Below, piece by piece: positions 1 to 7,843 of a stretch of DNA of 64,000 nt. Positions within the stretch are counted from its first letter, which is position 1; every line of letters starts with the position of its first letter. This stretch comes from Propionibacteriales bacterium (GTDB taxonomy: Bacteria > Actinomycetota > Actinomycetes > Propionibacteriales > Nocardioidaceae): positions 1 to 64,000 of the forward strand of contig JAPLCC010000048.1 in NCBI GenBank assembly GCA_026392415.1, in the 5' to 3' direction. The notes beneath the pieces are model-generated. The model did no database searches and was not told the DNA's origin. It was given only the letters and a program-made list of their open reading frames with translations. The position numbers were made by a program, and so were the translations under genes.

Positions 1-1020
1 TCGAACCCGCTCTCCGACCTGACCGACCAGCTCCAGAACCTCCTGGGCGGCGGCCTGCCGGGCACGGCCAAGGCGGCCGCGCCGGCAAATCCGCTGTCGA
101 TGATCGTCGATGTCGACGGCTACGTCTCGGTGAGCCGGATGACAGCCGTGGACGGCCCCGTCGTCACCGCGTCCCGGTCGACCCTGGGGGAGGTCAAGCT
201 GCTCGGCGGCCTGATCACCATGGGTGGCATCGAGACCGTCGCCCGGGCGTCGACGGACGGCGTGAAGGGCGCGACCTCCGGCAAGGCGACCTACGGCAAG
301 ATGGCCATCGCTGGTCAGGAGTTCTCGATCGGCCCCGACGGGGTCGAGGCCGCGGGCACCACCTCGCCCATTCCCGGGCTCAAGGACCTGCCTGCCGACG
401 CCCTCGAGCAGCTCGGCGTCACGATCATCGTGCCCAAGCAGGTGCGCGATGTCGACGGTGACCAGGCCCGCTCCGTCTCAGCGGGTCTGCAGGTCGTGAT
501 CAACACCAAGATCCTCGCACCGCTCCTCAAGGCACTGCCCGTGGGCGTGCTGGCCGAGCTGATCCCGGCCGAGGCCGGCCCGCTCAAGGGCGTCGTGGCC
601 GGGTTGTCGAACCTGGCGCCGACGATCGTGCTCACCCTCGGGGTCGCGACGGCGACCGTCGACACCGTGCCGCCGATCGATGCGATCGCTCCCGTGGGTG
701 TTCCCCCGGCAGCAGGGGTGGTCGAACCGCCCAAGGCCGGCAGCGTCGGCGTACCCCCGGCCGCCGCCGGTGGAGCCGCCCCGGTCAACGCCGCTCCGCC
801 CGCCGACGGTGCCCCGGTCGCCGACCTCGTGGACGCCGCCCCTGCCAGTGCCGGACTGCCCGACCTGTTCTCGATCCCCGGGATGCTCCTGCTCGCTGCC
901 TTCATCGCGGCCGCCCTCGCCGGGAGTTGGTTCCGGCGGCTCGGCGTCGCAGCGCTCGGCGCAGGCGCTCCCTGCAGCTATGGCCTCGACAGCGGCCTCC
1001 CCGACCTTCGAAAGGCGTGA
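1..1020 (+). CDS. Partial cell-surface protein with C-terminal membrane anchor
   Basis: The reading frame is already open at the first base, so the true start and any signal peptide lie outside the window; 339 residues are visible. The first 200 or so residues are rich in Val, Gly and Thr with alternating polar and hydrophobic positions, which suggests a beta-rich extracellular domain. A low-complexity Ala/Pro/Val linker follows (about residues 225-285), then one hydrophobic helix (LLLAAFIAAALAG) followed by an RR pair and a short tail. This is the layout of actinobacterial choice-of-anchor surface proteins, and the choice-of-anchor P family is the closest I can name. There is no LPxTG motif at the end. 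The next gene starts 4 bases downstream, so the two are probably co-transcribed. No enzymatic function is visible. Confidence 0.6.
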   Translation, partial: SNPLSDLTDQLQNLLGGGLPGTAKAAAPANPLSMIVDVDGYVSVSRMTAVDGPVVTASRSTLGEVKLLGGLITMGGIETVARASTDGVKGATSGKATYGKMAIAGQEFSIGPDGVEAAGTTSPIPGLKDLPADALEQLGVTIIVPKQVRDVDGDQARSVSAGLQVVINTKILAPLLKALPVGVLAELIPAEAGPLKGVVAGLSNLAPTIVLTLGVATATVDTVPPIDAIAPVGVPPAAGVVEPPKAGSVGVPPAAAGGAAPVNAAPPADGAPVADLVDAAPASAGLPDLFSIPGMLLLAAFIAAALAGSWFRRLGVAALGAGAPCSYGLDSGLPDLRKA

Positions 1021-1024
1021 TCCG

Positions 1025-1573
1025 ATGACCACCGTCCCCCGTTCCGCGACCGCACTTCCCCGCGCCGGAGAGGCTTCGCGTTCCGGCATCGCGCCGCTGA
1101 AGAACGACCACGCGGTCCTGCTCCAGCTGGTCCTCTTCTGGGCGGGTGCGATCATGCTCCCGCTCGGCCTGGTGGTGATCGTGCTCGGTTGGTACGGCGC
1201 CGCGAACACGCCGTACCAGTACGACCAGCTGTCCTACCTCGTCTCCGGCGGCCTGCTCGGCCTCGGCCTGACGTTCGTCGGAGGGTTCCTCTACTTCGGA
1301 GCCTGGCTGGCCCGGATCGCGGCCGACGGGCGTGAGTCCACCAAGCGTCTCGCCGACACGCTCCTGTTGCTGGCCGAGGTCACCGCCAGTTCCGCCACCG
1401 TCGATGTCCGGGGCGCCGACCTCGGTGCCATCCCCGTGGTCGCCGGCGACGGCACCACCATGCACCGGCGGGACTGCTCCCTGATCGCCCACCGCGACGA
1501 CCTCGCACCGGTGGGTGAGGACAACGGGCACCTGGTGCTGTGCCGGGTCTGTCGTCCGGGATCTGCCGGCTGA
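1025..1573 (+). CDS. Small two-helix membrane protein with a C-terminal Cys/His motif
   Basis: This 182-residue protein is of unknown function. Residues 1-30 are polar, and two membrane helices follow (VLFWAGAIMLPLGLVVIVLG and a Gly/Leu-rich segment around LVSGGLLGLGLTFVGGFLYF). The C-terminal half is soluble and ends with an H-R-R-D-C cluster and, about 30 residues later, C-R-V-C. This spacing could bind a metal and resembles small treble-clef or rubredoxin-like modules, but that is inference. The ATG at 1025 lies 4 bases after the stop of the surface protein gene, which suggests a functional pair at the envelope. The stop codon directly abuts the stop of the convergent MFS gene, with no bases between them. 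Confidence 0.7.
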   Translation: MTTVPRSATALPRAGEASRSGIAPLKNDHAVLLQLVLFWAGAIMLPLGLVVIVLGWYGAANTPYQYDQLSYLVSGGLLGLGLTFVGGFLYFGAWLARIAADGRESTKRLADTLLLLAEVTASSATVDVRGADLGAIPVVAGDGTTMHRRDCSLIAHRDDLAPVGEDNGHLVLCRVCRPGSAG

Positions 1574-2737
1574 TCACCGCCCGTCGGGAGGACTGAACCA
1601 GCGCGCCAGCGGGATCAGCGCCAGCACCAGCACCATCGGAACGACGAACCCGAAGCGCAGTTGGTCCTTGCCCACCACGCCGGTGAGCACGGCGCCGAGC
1701 AGGCCGCCGACGTAGTTGAACTGGTTGAACCGGGCAATGACGGCGTCGACGCGCTCGGTCGACCCGCCGGCGAGTCGCGCTGCCGCCGAGAAGCTGAGCG
1801 GGGCGACCACCGAGATGCCCGTTCCGACGATCGTGAAGCCAAGGACGGCGATCGGCCAGGTCGGTGCGAAGGTGACCACGGCGAGTCCGCAGCAGGCGAC
1901 GACGGCACCGATCCGCAGGACCGGCGGGGCGCCGTACTTCTGGACCAGGCGGTCGCCGGCCAGGCGTACGACGAGGCTGGCGAGGAGGTAGGGCAGCGTG
2001 GCCAGCGCGACGAAGCGGGACGGCGCGTCGAGCACCTCGTCGACGTAGACGGCGCCCCACGTCTGGGCGGCCGTGTCGACCATGTAGAAGACGACCATGC
2101 CGAGCCCGACCATCAGGATCGGCCGCCAAGGGATGCCGAGGGCGGCGTCGGGATGGGCGGCCGCCCGGTCCTCGGAGGCGGTCGCCGTGCGCGGCAGGAA
2201 TGCTCCCGCTGACATCAGGACCGGTACGACGGCGATCGCCGCGGCCCATGCCAGGTCGAGGTCGGCCGTGGCGAGGGTGACGCCGGCGCCCAGCAGGCCG
2301 CCGAAGGTCCAGCCGCCGTGGAAGCTCGGCAGGATCGGGCGCCCGTAGCGGTGCTCGAGGGCGACGGCCTGCATGTTCGTGGTGGCGTCCACGACGCCCA
2401 GCCCGACGCCGTACACACCGACGCCGGCGAGGAAGGCGAGCCAGGCCGGCGAGGCGAGCATCAGGGCGGAACCGACGGCGACCAGGACCAGCCCGATGCG
2501 CAGCAGGGAAGCGCTCGAGGCGCGGGCGGACAGCTTCTCGGCGAGCACGGAGCCCGCGCCGGCGAGCAGCACGATGCCCAGCAGGACCCCTGAGACGCCG
2601 AGCTCGGTGAGGTCCCAACGGTCCTTGAGATCGGGGAGCCGGGTCGTCAGCCCGATGAAGACGAAGCCCTGGGTGGCGAATGCGGCCGCCACGGCGAGGC
2701 GATGACGCGCGAGAACGCGCTGGTCGTGGGGGGCCAT
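1574..2737 (-). CDS. MFS transporter
   Basis: This is a 387-residue integral membrane protein with about 12 hydrophobic helices, the normal size for the major facilitator superfamily. The sequence after the first helix (GLTTRLPDLKDRWDL) matches the loop 2-3 region of the YbjJ/Fucose-permease-like MFS subgroup. The substrate cannot be read from the sequence; relatives are usually annotated only as MFS exporters or sugar transporters. The ATG at 2737 sits 6-7 bases behind a CAGGAT -10 box on the minus strand, so the mRNA is probably leaderless. The gene is divergent from a histidine phosphatase gene, and the promoter region is a near-mirror image that includes both start codons. Confidence 0.85.
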   Translation of the reverse strand: MAPHDQRVLARHRLAVAAAFATQGFVFIGLTTRLPDLKDRWDLTELGVSGVLLGIVLLAGAGSVLAEKLSARASSASLLRIGLVLVAVGSALMLASPAWLAFLAGVGVYGVGLGVVDATTNMQAVALEHRYGRPILPSFHGGWTFGGLLGAGVTLATADLDLAWAAAIAVVPVLMSAGAFLPRTATASEDRAAAHPDAALGIPWRPILMVGLGMVVFYMVDTAAQTWGAVYVDEVLDAPSRFVALATLPYLLASLVVRLAGDRLVQKYGAPPVLRIGAVVACCGLAVVTFAPTWPIAVLGFTIVGTGISVVAPLSFSAAARLAGGSTERVDAVIARFNQFNYVGGLLGAVLTGVVGKDQLRFGFVVPMVLVLALIPLARWFSPPDGR

Positions 2738-2786
2738 GGCGGGATCCTGTCACCCCCGGGCGCCCACTGGCAGGATGTCGCCATGG
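2734..2786. promoter_or_regulatory. Mirror-image divergent leaderless promoter region
   Basis: Two 18-base arms (2734-2751 and 2769-2786) are inverted copies with three mismatches. Each arm holds CAGGAT as a -10 box, followed 6-8 bases later by CCATGG with the start codon. One promoter drives the MFS gene leftward and the other drives the phosphatase gene rightward. The arms could also form an operator. No -35 boxes are evident. Confidence 0.55.
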
Positions 2787-3343
2787 CCGACTCTGCGTAC
2801 CTCGTCCGCCACGGAGCAACCGAATGGAGCGTCTCGGGCAAGCACACCTCATCGACGGACCTGCCGCTGCTGCGCGACGGCGAGGAGGGCGCGCGTCTGC
2901 TGGCTCCCCGGCTCGCGTCGGTGGCGTTCGCCGAGGTGCTGACCAGCCCGATGCAGCGCGCGCGGCGTACGGCGGAGCTCGCCGGCTTCGGCGACGCGGA
3001 GGTCTGCGCCGACCTCGTGGAGTGGGGGTACGGCGAGTACGAAGGCCGCACGACGCTGGAGATCCGTGAGGAGGTGCCCGGTTGGACGGTGTGGACCCAC
3101 GGTTGTCCGGGTGGCGAGAGCGCGGCCGACGTGACTGCCCGGTGCGATCGCGTCATCGAGCGGATCCGGGCCGCGTCGGGGCCGGTGCTGCTGTTCGCGC
3201 ACGGCCAGTCCCTCCGGGCCCTGGCAGCCCGCTGGATCGGCCTGACCGCCGGCGACGGCCGGATGTTCCGGTTGGACACCGCCACCGTTTCCGAGCTCGG
3301 CCACGAGCGCGAAACGCCGGTCCTGTTGCGCTGGAATGCTTGA
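2783..3343 (+). CDS. Histidine phosphatase family protein
   Basis: This 186-residue enzyme has the RHG catalytic motif at residues 9-11 (YLVRHGATEWS), the second Arg region (SPMQRARRTAE), the catalytic acid near EWGYGEYEG, and the second catalytic His in FAHGQSLRAL. This is the complete set for the phosphoglycerate-mutase-like superfamily branch 1. Small actinobacterial members of this kind are usually phosphatases of sugar phosphates or other small substrates (CobC/GpmB-like), and no cobalamin genes lie nearby to suggest CobC. The ATG at 2783 was preferred over the upstream in-frame start at 2702 because it sits at leaderless distance from the CAGGAT box and the protein begins two residues before the normal core. 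Confidence 0.88.
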   Translation: MADSAYLVRHGATEWSVSGKHTSSTDLPLLRDGEEGARLLAPRLASVAFAEVLTSPMQRARRTAELAGFGDAEVCADLVEWGYGEYEGRTTLEIREEVPGWTVWTHGCPGGESAADVTARCDRVIERIRAASGPVLLFAHGQSLRALAARWIGLTAGDGRMFRLDTATVSELGHERETPVLLRWNA

Positions 3344-3375
3344 CTCGCGGGCCGTGGCGCAGGACGGTGGCCACC

Positions 3376-4065
3376 ATGTCGATCGATGAACCCGGCGGCG
3401 GGGCGGGTGCGGCCGTCCGGGTCGAGTGTCCACGCTGTCCGGCGCCGGTCGCCGAAGTCGGCGACGGCACGTGGTCGTGCCCCGAGCACGGCGTGGTCGA
3501 CCCGCTGTGGCGTCCGCACGCGCCGTCGTACGACGCGTTCGCGGGGCACCTTCGTCGGGTCGGCGAGTTTCCGACGTACCTGCCGTGGCCGCTGGGGCCC
3601 GGTTGGACGGTCAGCGACTTCGCCGCCGTCGCCTCGAACGCCGGACCCGCCTCGGCCACGCTGACGTGTGTCTCCGGGGCCAGCCAGCTCGACGGACCGG
3701 TCGACGTGATGGTGATCAGCGAGGAACCGGGCACCGGCTTCGGTGCCCGGGTGGCGGGACTGACCGGGGACGGCGCGGTGGAGCGACTCGATCCCGGGCA
3801 GGAGATCGGCGAGGGCCCACCGCCCGTGCGCGTGCGGGTCGACCAGCACCCGGTCGGGCTCTGGTCGGTGTCGGTCAGCGGTTCGCCGGGGGAGTGGGAT
3901 CGCTCGGTCCTCGCCGGTGAGGCCGGCGGGCGCTGGTTGTGGCTGGTCCTGCGGCCCGCCTCCGCGATCCTGTTGCTCCGCGACGACTGGATCCTGCGCG
4001 ACGTGTCGGCAACGGGACCGCAACTGGTGGCCCTGCCCTTCGGCGGTGCGGCGCCGGCCTGGTGA
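3376..4065 (+). CDS. DUF6758-like protein
   Basis: This 229-residue soluble protein starts with a zinc-ribbon-like segment (CPRCPAPVAEV followed by WSCPEHG, about residues 18-40) and continues with a conserved-looking globular region containing YLPWPLGPGWTVSDF. The length, the N-terminal CPRC and the neighbourhood (a channel-type protein, PHP and MarC genes) fit the actinobacterial family I know as DUF6758, whose function is not known. The ATG at 3376 follows CCACC without a strong Shine-Dalgarno sequence; the in-frame start at 3082 lies inside the phosphatase gene and was rejected. The two catalytic-looking Cys pairs probably bind zinc. Confidence 0.7.
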   Translation: MSIDEPGGGAGAAVRVECPRCPAPVAEVGDGTWSCPEHGVVDPLWRPHAPSYDAFAGHLRRVGEFPTYLPWPLGPGWTVSDFAAVASNAGPASATLTCVSGASQLDGPVDVMVISEEPGTGFGARVAGLTGDGAVERLDPGQEIGEGPPPVRVRVDQHPVGLWSVSVSGSPGEWDRSVLAGEAGGRWLWLVLRPASAILLLRDDWILRDVSATGPQLVALPFGGAAPAW

Positions 4066-4140
4066 CCTCGGGACTTTCCCCATTCTGCTGACTGTCCGGC
4101 CCTGATAGGCAAGCATCCCTCCGGTGAGAGGGAGGTCTTG

Positions 4141-6111
4141 ATGGCACGGACTGGTCAGGAAATGCGGCGGCGTACGGCCAAGGCGATCGGGCAGCGGACA
4201 GAAGCGCCGCGGAGCACGGGGTCCCCGGCGACCGGGTTGAGGGCCCAACTGCGCTACGGCTTCGACAACACCATGTCGCGAGGAACGCCCGCGCTGGTCG
4301 GATGGCTGTTCGCCGTCACGCTGGTGCTGGTGTTCTTCTTCGCCGTCATCGATGTCATCTCGAGCCTCCGTGACGAGGACCTCGGCTTCTGGAAGGCGTC
4401 CTTCCAGGCGTTGATGCATGCGCTCGACCCGGGCACGGTCGCCGGTGACACCGGCAGCTGGCAGTTCCTCGTCACGATGCTCGTGCTCACCGTCGCCGGG
4501 CTCTTCATCGTCAGCGCGCTGATCGGTGTCATCGCCGCAGGGATCGACGCCCGGATCGCCGACCTGCAGCGTGGGCGGTCGGTGGTGCTCGAGTCCGGGC
4601 ACACGGTCATCCTGGGCTGGTCCGACTCGATCTTCACCGTGATCAGCGAGATCGCGATCGCCAACGAGAGCCGTCGCAAGCCGGTCATCGCCGTCCAGGC
4701 CGACCGGGACAAGGTCGAGATGGAGGAGGACATCCGCGCCAAGGTCGCCGACCTGCGCGGAACTCGCGTCGTGTGCCGGTCCGGGTCTCCGTCCGACCTC
4801 GACGACCTCGCGATCGTGAGTCCCGGCGCCTCCCGCTCCGTGGTGGTGCTGTCGCCGGACGCGCCGAGCGGCCGCGAGGGGTTCGACCCGGACCGCGAGG
4901 TGATCAAGTCACTGCTCGCCCTGCGGTCGACCGATGACGGTCCGAACGGCCCGCGGGTGGTCGCGCAGCTCCGTGATCCGTCGAACCTCGAGGTCGCCCG
5001 GCTGATCGGCCGCGACCGCGCGGCCGGCCTCTCGCTGCTCGACGTGCGCGAGACCGTTGCCAAGCTCGTCGTCCAGACGTCGCGCCAGTCCGGAGCGGCG
5101 GCGGTCTACCGCGAGCTCTTCGACTACGACGGCGACGAGATCTACTTCCTCGAGCAGCACGGCCTGGCTGAGGCGACGTACGCCGATGCCCAGCTCCACT
5201 TCGAGACCCTCACCGTGATCGGCGTGGTCGGGCCCGGCGGTGTCCGGCTCAACCCCGCCGCAGGCACGGTCGTCGGTGCACAGTCGCTGGTGGTCGTCGC
5301 CGAGGACGACTCGATCCTGGCGGCGGCGCCGCAGTCGACCGCCACCGTTGATCGCGGCGCTTTCGCCGTACGGCCGATCGAGGAGCCTCGCCCGACGCAC
5401 GGCGTGGTCCTGGGCTGGAACGAACGGGCTCCGATCATCGTCAGCGAGCTGGACCGGTACGCCGCTCCCGGCTCGACACTCACCGTGGTGACGTCGTACG
5501 GCGCGGAGGGGCTGCCCGCCACCGCGAACCTGGTGGTCACCGTCGTCGAGGAGAGCACGACGCGCCGCGCGGTGCTCGACACCCACGTCGCCACGCACGT
5601 CGATCAGGTGATCGTGCTGTGTTATTCCGACGACCTCGATGCCGAGGCCGCGGATGCCACCACCCTCATCACGTTGCTGCACGTGCGCGACATCCTTGCC
5701 CTGGCGTCGAGCCAGGCCCCGGTCGTCAGCGAGATGATGGACGACCGGAATCGTGCTCTCGCCCAGGTCGCCGACATCGACGACGTCGTCGTCAGCGGCG
5801 AGATCGTCAGCCTGATCGTCGCCCAGCTGGCCGAGGACGACCGGATCGAGCCGGTCTTCCACGATCTGCTGCAGGCCGACGGCAGCGAGATCTACCTCCG
5901 GCCGGCGAGCTGGTACGTCGTTCCCGGGCGCGAGGTCGACTGGGCCACCGTGGTCGCGGCCGCGAGCGAGCACGGCGAGACGGCCATCGGATTCTCGTCG
6001 GCATCGCTCGCCGAAGGCGGCTCGCGGTTCGGGGTCGTGGTGAACCCCGCGAAGAGTGATCGGGTCGAGGTCCACGAGGGTGACCGGGTCGTGGTGCTCG
6101 CTGAGCTCTGA
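4141..6111 (+). CDS. CASTOR/POLLUX-type ion channel or NAD-binding transport protein
   Basis: This 656-residue protein has a basic N-terminus, two membrane helices (about residues 52-76 and 118-144, including LVLVFFFAVIDVISS and VTMLVLTVAGLFIVSALIGV) with a pore-like segment between them, and then a long cytoplasmic region with two RCK-like Rossmann modules, the first beginning GHTVILGWSDSIFTVISEI. This architecture is typical of the CASTOR/POLLUX-related putative ion channels that actinobacterial annotations often call NAD-binding lipoprotein or TrkA-N protein. By family knowledge it should conduct or regulate cations at the plasma membrane. A Shine-Dalgarno GGGAGG lies 5-6 bases before ATG 4141, favouring it over TTG 4138. 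The downstream spacer carries a 65-base dispersed repeat. Confidence 0.8.
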   Translation: MARTGQEMRRRTAKAIGQRTEAPRSTGSPATGLRAQLRYGFDNTMSRGTPALVGWLFAVTLVLVFFFAVIDVISSLRDEDLGFWKASFQALMHALDPGTVAGDTGSWQFLVTMLVLTVAGLFIVSALIGVIAAGIDARIADLQRGRSVVLESGHTVILGWSDSIFTVISEIAIANESRRKPVIAVQADRDKVEMEEDIRAKVADLRGTRVVCRSGSPSDLDDLAIVSPGASRSVVVLSPDAPSGREGFDPDREVIKSLLALRSTDDGPNGPRVVAQLRDPSNLEVARLIGRDRAAGLSLLDVRETVAKLVVQTSRQSGAAAVYRELFDYDGDEIYFLEQHGLAEATYADAQLHFETLTVIGVVGPGGVRLNPAAGTVVGAQSLVVVAEDDSILAAAPQSTATVDRGAFAVRPIEEPRPTHGVVLGWNERAPIIVSELDRYAAPGSTLTVVTSYGAEGLPATANLVVTVVEESTTRRAVLDTHVATHVDQVIVLCYSDDLDAEAADATTLITLLHVRDILALASSQAPVVSEMMDDRNRALAQVADIDDVVVSGEIVSLIVAQLAEDDRIEPVFHDLLQADGSEIYLRPASWYVVPGREVDWATVVAAASEHGETAIGFSSASLAEGGSRFGVVVNPAKSDRVEVHEGDRVVVLAEL

Positions 6112-6139
6112 GTGATGCCGCTCGGCCAGTGATGCCGGC

Positions 6140-6204
6140 AGCGCGGCGAGAGGCGTCATCTGCGAGCTTGCTCGCCGCCCGGCGCCGAAGACGCGCTCGG
6201 CCAG
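6140..6204. repeat. Dispersed 65-base palindromic repeat, copy A
   Basis: This copy and the one at 44896-44960 are the same length and identical over the first 9 and last 16 bases. Complementary termini (AGCGCG and CGCGCT) enclose a hairpin with a TT loop (GCGAGC-TT-GCTCGC at 6162-6175). In the other copy the hairpin sequence differs but the pairing is kept. The 13-base sequence CTCGGCCAGTGAT occurs at 6121-6133 and again at 6196-6208, across the right end of the element. Copy A lies between the channel and PHP genes. It is REP/BIME-like; its function is unknown. Confidence 0.6.
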
Positions 6205-6265
6205 TGATCAGGATGACATCGTCGCCGGATCGTTGTCAGACAATCCGCGGGACTAGCCTTCTCCA

Positions 6266-7135
6266 GTGACGATTGATCTGCACACCCACTCGCGCGTGAG
6301 CGACGGCACCGAGTCGCCTGCCGACCTGGTGCATGCCGCCGCGGCCGCGGGGCTGCACGTCGTCGCCCTGACCGACCACGACACCACGGCGGGTTGGGAC
6401 GAAGCCGTGGCCGTCGCCGAGGACGCCGGCATCGCGCTGGTCCGCGGGATCGAGATCAGCACCCGCTTCCGTGGCGCCGGGGTGCACCTGCTGGCCTACC
6501 TGCCCGACGCCGCCGACGCTGCCCTGCAGGCCGAGCTGGGCCGGATCGTCGACGGCCGCGAGGACCGCGTTCCGGCCATGCTGGCGCGGCTGCGCGACCT
6601 CGGCATCCCCGCCACCGCGGAGGCACTGGCCGAGGTCTCCGGCGGCAACACGGTCACCGGCCGCCCGCACATCGCGGACCTCCTCGTCCGACTCGGCGTC
6701 GTGGCCGACCGTGACGAGGCGTTCACCGGCTACCTCACCGAGGGTGGCCCGGCGTACGTCGACAGGTACGCCACCGACCTCGTGGACATGATCGCCCTGG
6801 TGAACGGCGCCCGTGGCGTCGCGGTGATCGCCCACCCCTGGGGCCGCGGTTCGGCCGGTGTGCTCGACGAAGCGGCCTTCGGCGTACTCAAGGAGGCGGG
6901 GCTGGCCGGGATCGAGGTCGACCACCTCGACCACGACCCGCACGCGCGCGACGGCTTGCGCCGGATCGCCGATCGGCTCAACCTGATCGTCACCGGCTCC
7001 AGCGACCACCACGGCGCCGGGAAGGTCGGCCACGACCTCGGTTGTGAGACCACGGCGCCCGCTCAGTTGCAGCGGATCGTCGACCGCGCTGCGGCGCTCG
7101 GATCGCCGACCACGGTCGTCGGAAAGGTGAGCTGA
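6266..7135 (+). CDS. PHP-domain phosphoesterase (RNase AM/YciV-like)
   Basis: This 289-residue metal-dependent phosphoesterase carries all four PHP motifs: D-L-H-T-H (His 6 and 8), TDHDT, an Asp/Glu motif near GIEIS, AHPWG and the C-terminal SSDHHG. Stand-alone PHP proteins of this length (the YciV/TrpH group) hydrolyse 3',5'-nucleoside bisphosphates or trim short RNA 5' ends. The GTG at 6266 lies 6 bases behind TAGCCT, a leaderless arrangement. The marC gene begins one base after the stop, so the two are probably co-transcribed, as in other actinobacteria. Confidence 0.85.
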   Translation: MTIDLHTHSRVSDGTESPADLVHAAAAAGLHVVALTDHDTTAGWDEAVAVAEDAGIALVRGIEISTRFRGAGVHLLAYLPDAADAALQAELGRIVDGREDRVPAMLARLRDLGIPATAEALAEVSGGNTVTGRPHIADLLVRLGVVADRDEAFTGYLTEGGPAYVDRYATDLVDMIALVNGARGVAVIAHPWGRGSAGVLDEAAFGVLKEAGLAGIEVDHLDHDPHARDGLRRIADRLNLIVTGSSDHHGAGKVGHDLGCETTAPAQLQRIVDRAAALGSPTTVVGKVS

Positions 7136-7136
7136 C

Positions 7137-7745
7137 ATGCTCGAGTACGTCCTGCTCGTCGAGGTGTTCGTGACCCTGTTCGTGATCATGGACCCCGTCG
7201 GCACGGTGCCGATCTTTCTGTCGCTGACCGCCGGCCGCAGTCCGTCGAGCGCGAAGCGCCTCGCCTGGCAGGCGGTGGCGGTGTCGTTCTTCGTGATCAC
7301 GCTGTTTGCCTTCTTCGGCCAGCAGATCCTCAACTACCTGCACATCTCGCTGCCTGCGTTGCAGTGCGCAGGCGGCCTGCTGCTCCTGCTCGTCGCGCTC
7401 GAGCTGTTGACCGGCAACGAGAAGGAACAGAAGGCCAGCGGCGACACCAACGTCGCGCTCGTACCCCTCGGCACCCCGCTGCTCGCCGGCCCGGGCGCGA
7501 TCGTCGCGACGATGCTGTTCGTCCAGGACATCGACAGCTGGATGAGCGGCCTGTCCGTCGCCCTCGGCGTCGTGGCGGTGCACCTCGCGCTCTGGGCCGC
7601 GATGCGTTACTCCCTGCCGATCCTGCGCGTCATCCGCGAAGGCGGCGTCCTCCTCGTCACCCGCATCGCCGGCCTCCTGCTCTCCGCCATCGCCGTCCAG
7701 CTCGTCGCCGACGCCGTCCGCGCCTTCATCTCCGGCGAAGGCTGA
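7137..7745 (+). CDS. MarC family membrane protein
   Basis: This 202-residue protein has about six hydrophobic helices and the MarC/UPF0056 signature near the N-terminus (FVIMDPVGTVPIFLSLT) and in the centre (PLLAGPGAIVATML). The family is widespread and its role is unresolved; despite the name it is not an established multidrug-resistance determinant. The ATG at 7137 is one base from the PHP gene stop. Downstream, a 97-base inverted repeat separates it from the convergent SDR gene. Confidence 0.9.
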   Translation: MLEYVLLVEVFVTLFVIMDPVGTVPIFLSLTAGRSPSSAKRLAWQAVAVSFFVITLFAFFGQQILNYLHISLPALQCAGGLLLLLVALELLTGNEKEQKASGDTNVALVPLGTPLLAGPGAIVATMLFVQDIDSWMSGLSVALGVVAVHLALWAAMRYSLPILRVIREGGVLLVTRIAGLLLSAIAVQLVADAVRAFISGEG

Positions 7746-7746
7746 G

Positions 7747-7843
7747 GCGCGAAGTGTGGCTCGTGGTCACGCGAGGTGTGGCAAATGGTCGCGAGGCGTA
7801 GCCAAACCCCGCACCTCGGATGACCAATCTCCACACTTCGCGC
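7747..7843. terminator. Long imperfect hairpin between convergent genes, built from tandem units
   Basis: Perfect 13-base arms GCGCGAAGTGTGG (7747-7759) and CCACACTTCGCGC (7831-7843) flank nested pairings TGGTCA/TGACCA (7764-7769, 7821-7826) and CGAGGTG/CACCTCG (7772-7778, 7812-7818). The left side is made of imperfect 20-22-base direct units starting CGCGA at 7748, 7770 and 7790. The position between convergent stops suggests a bidirectional transcription end, but there is no T-tract. Confidence 0.55.

Noticed and set aside
1571-1576. TGATCA at abutting convergent stops (also at 14893-14898)
   Set aside because: TGA followed directly by its complement gives TGATCA by necessity; two cases in a compact genome need no special cause.
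2647-4602. 651-residue minus-strand frame
   Set aside because: It crosses three clear plus-strand genes and an intergenic region and has no recognisable motif.
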